Below are positions 61,701-64,000 of a DNA stretch of 64,000 nt, one piece after another. The position numbers were made by a program, and so were the translations under genes. The notes under the pieces are model-generated. The model was not told the DNA's origin. It did no database searches and saw nothing but the letters and a program-made list of their open reading frames with translations. Source of the stretch: Silene latifolia (taxonomy: Eukaryota > Streptophyta > Magnoliopsida > Caryophyllales > Caryophyllaceae); NCBI RefSeq assembly GCF_048544455.1, contig NC_133538.1, forward strand, positions 141,357,922 through 141,421,921, written 5' to 3'. Within the stretch, counting starts at the first letter, position 1. Each line of letters starts with the position of its first letter.

Positions 61701-62133
61701 TGGCCAGTTGCTTGCTGATTGTACATCAATGGATGTACAGAAAAACAAAGTTGGCGAGTTATGGTCAGAGTTGTTTACTTGTGTGGCACTCGTTGAACAG
61801 AGTCCTGGGCATTGTGATGAGTTGTTTGGGATTTTGCGTGAGTTCAAGGAAAGGGTAAAAAATGCCCCTGATGAAAGTGGTAATACTGGTATTGCAAAGG
61901 TAAAGGACAAGAATGTTGAAATTGGGATGCTTTTAGGAACAAGCATCCCTAGTAAGATTAAGGTTTTGCCTCTAAGGCAGTGCAAAAACAAAGGCTCGGA
62001 AAAAAGGCTGATCTCACAAAGAAAACGAGCTGGGGAAGTGAAAAAGAAAGCGCTAAGAAAATGCAGGGCTTGTGGGGAGATGGCGAACCACGACAGCAGG
62101 AATTGTGACCGAAGGACAACCGACAATGAGTAG
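58771..62133 (+). pseudogene. FAR1/MULE transposase-like gene with in-frame stops
   Basis: The gene model is ATG exon 58771-58790, intron, exon 59365-59531, intron, exon 59906-62133, all with GT-AG borders and matching phase. An acidic start is followed by a FAR1-type DNA-binding domain (about 60020-60290, Cys/His pairs ending GRNHM). The MULE transposase domain follows (about 60640-60960) with DTTF, TDED and CMWHILKK. A SWIM zinc finger CTC...LCRH lies at about 61549-61600. A basic tail ends in a knuckle-like C-x2-C-x5-H-x4-C near 62065-62110. Stops at 61090, 61138, about 61312 and about 61402 lie in one otherwise open frame. Intact, it would be a transposase or a FAR1-family nuclear factor. 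Confidence 0.85.
58880..59300 (+). repeat. diverged direct repeats in intron 1 of the FAR1-type gene
   Basis: Blocks such as TTATGCTTCTGAATTTAGGG and AAATTGAGAAATTAGGGTTGGAG recur at about 58905, 59048 and 59250, at intervals of about 130-200 bp. GTTTATGTGCATCAAATTCC is tandemly repeated at 59157-59215. Confidence 0.75.
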
Positions 62134-63335
62134 AGTAATTTTTTTTAAAGAATATTTAAAGCATTCGACATTTGCCTTATTGAATAATTCGGGAATTTTT
62201 ATTTTATTTGATAGATGTGGGACATTTATCTTATTGAATAATTCGGGATTTTTTATTTTATTTTATGAATGTAACACTTATAGAATGTAAAACGTGAGTT
62301 TTCCTGTCACCATTATTTCGTGCACATACAACGGTATTTCATGCACATACACATGTATTTCATGCACAAAGAACGTTATTTCATGCACACATTAGGCGAG
62401 TATCAAGAAACCTTAAGGCGAATAATTTATTCACTTTTTCACCATATTTGGTAATCTAAAATGAGAAACTCAAATGTGATCAATTGAAATGAATCTTCGT
62501 GTACGACAAGTTTTTAAAATTCAAAGTGACGATCCGAGCGAAAATATTAAGAAACCGGAGAAATGTACATGGTTTTATGATGCACTTTCATGGTTATTTC
62601 ATGCACGTAGAACCTTTTCTAATGCAAGATTAAGACAATTATTTAGAAACCGGAGAAATGTGATCCACCACTACATCCTTCTTTGCTACCACATCCCCAA
62701 ACGTCGAAGTTAATAATAAAATTGAAAAATCTAAATGAAAATGCAACATTTTAAAAGTTTGCTTGAGATTACTTTAAGATTTGACTCTGGACACATAACT
62801 TACATATTTCATGCATGCACACTGTTATGTCATGCACGTGGAACATTTTTTAATGCATGTACGATGTAAGAGAGATTTACGTACGACTTTATGTCTTACA
62901 TGACTTACATATTCCAAAATTAAATATGTACTCTCAAGACTTAGTGTATTGCATATTCCAGAATCTAATATGTACCAAGAATCTAATATTTCAGGGTCTA
63001 CTCCCTTTGCACATATCAAAAAAATGGCCCGGTGTTTCGAATGTTGGTTTACGTCATCGGCCACTCCCTTTGCACATCACTCGACTCAAGTGTTTATAAA
63101 ATAACACCTATTGATAATCCTACAAAAAAACGGGGGGAAATAATGTTACGTAAAAATCACTCCGAGACAAAATCTAATGAAAAGAAGATTAAAATTAGGC
63201 AAAATTTAAATTAGGCATTCGAAAGTTCTTGATATTTACCTTTCTCGTGTTTCGATTCCATTTGATGAAACGTGCAATCATACTCTTAGCATATTCATCC
63301 AAATCCTACATATAAATTTCATTTGACAACAAATA
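62134..63335 (+). other. region downstream of the FAR1-type gene with TTTCATGCACA motifs
   Basis: No gene is seen. A direct repeat (TTATTGAATAATTCGGGA) lies at about 62178 and 62231. TTTCATGCACA-type motifs cluster at 62319-62395 and recur at about 62597, 62806 and 62830. Confidence 0.65.
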
Positions 63336-64000
63336 TTTTTTTTTTGGTAAAATGTGAGATATATATATTATGATATAAAATAAGGTTACAAGTGGTGGGT
63401 AAGCATCAATTAATCATCTAACACATACAAATCTTTCTGCATTAACCAGTCTAAGTCCGTTTTGGTTAAAACCTTGTAATCCCTTCCTCGTACTCTAGCT
63501 TTAACTTTTTCATTGACCTATTCTGCTAACCTCTCAGGCCTTAGTAGCACCCCTTCCATGTTGCTTTTGTTCCTCTGCTGCCAAATATGATAAATCACAC
63601 CCCACATCAGAGCTGCTTATATTCCTTTTTGCAATTTCGTTCCTGTCCACTGTGTACACCATACAACCATATCATTCACTGGGAAGGTGATCTGCATTTT
63701 CTGACTGATAGCCTGTATGACTCTTCTACTGTAGATGCAGTCACACAGAATATGTTCAATGCATTCAGTCTCCTGCTCACAAAGCAAACACCTATCATCA
63801 ATGTCCAAACCATACCCAATCAGCTTGTCTCTTGTTCTCAATGCTCCATGTGCAACTAACCAGCCTGTGAACTGATGCTTTGGTATCACATGATCATTCC
63901 AAAGACACTTATACCAGGTAACCTTTAGGTTTGTGCCCTTAAGCCATTCATAGCAGTCACTGGGAGAATACTCTGACTGAGCATTCCATTTACCAGCAGT
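63336..64000 (-). pseudogene. 3' end of a second LINE (zinc-binding reverse transcriptase C-terminus)
   Basis: The minus strand is open from the window edge down to a stop at 63617. It holds the zf-RVT-type pattern: WYKCLWNDHVIPKHQF, then GALRTRDKL, CLLCEQ..ECIEHILCDC. After the stop, WGVIYHIWQQRNK still follows, so the copy is slightly truncated. A T-run at 63336-63345 is the likely poly(A) tail on the minus strand. This copy is distinct from the one at 38606-49300. Its reverse transcriptase core would lie right of the window. Confidence 0.85.

Larger units (their letters stand above)
58441..63335 (+). mobile_element. element G: MULE-like element carrying a FAR1-type gene (right end not seen)
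   Basis: The left end TATATATAGGATTGGGATCCGTTGAGAAC parallels the left end of F (ATCCGGTGAGAAC). It encodes a FAR1/MULE transposase-like pseudogene (58771-62133). TGCATGAAAT motifs lie in both introns, and the inverted form TTTCATGCACA lies downstream. I did not find a matching inverted right terminus before the LINE at 63336, so the right limit is arbitrary. It could instead be a FAR1-related host gene next to a transposon end. Confidence 0.5.

Overview
The window is flowering-plant nuclear DNA made almost entirely of transposable elements. The evidence is primer-binding sites matching plant tRNA-Asp and initiator tRNA-Met, Athila-type gag/protease and ORF-1-type coding sequence, plant-type LINE endonuclease and reverse transcriptase, and a FAR1/MULE transposase-like gene with plant-style introns. 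I cannot name the species. I see no intact host gene, tRNA, rRNA or CRISPR array.

Positions 1-49300 are a nest of insertions, and the order can be read from the breaks. The outermost layer is a minus-strand LINE (38606-39549 and 47942-49300). Element C (39550-47941, target duplication ATGAG) sits in this LINE. Element B (24086-38605, left end outside the window) also appears to sit in it. An Athila-type element (2901-24085) lies in B's 5' LTR. Element A (26354-33767, duplication AAACT) lies in what looks like a leader intron of B. Element D (7570-18766, duplication GCACT, minus strand, arranged LTR-internal-LTR-internal-LTR) splits the ORF-1 gene of the Athila-type element. A Ty1/copia-type LTR (ending at 2900) splits the Athila 5' LTR. 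I recognised no reverse transcriptase, RNase H or integrase in any of these LTR elements, so all look non-autonomous.

Positions 49331-54118 hold a decayed short-LTR copia-like element (E), whose 3' LTR runs into a compound CT/CTAT/TA microsatellite. Positions 54111-58448 hold a non-coding DNA-transposon-like element (F) full of short interspersed motifs, with a LINE 3' fragment inside. From about 58441 a related element (G) carries a FAR1/MULE transposase pseudogene, broken only by in-frame stops. The window ends in the 3' end of another minus-strand LINE.

Two patterns deserve attention. First, elements A, B, D and the Athila-type element each carry arrays of 10-bp dyads of the form NNCG-NN-CGNN (CTCGATCGAG, CTCGACCGAG, GACGCTCGTC). 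They are spaced about 21 bp apart, and in A, D and the Athila-type element they lie upstream of the LTR TATA box. Second, A, B and C carry repeated copies of a small GGA-loop hairpin before the 3' LTR, and its stem sequence varies with pairing kept. All coordinates were read by eye without alignment software.
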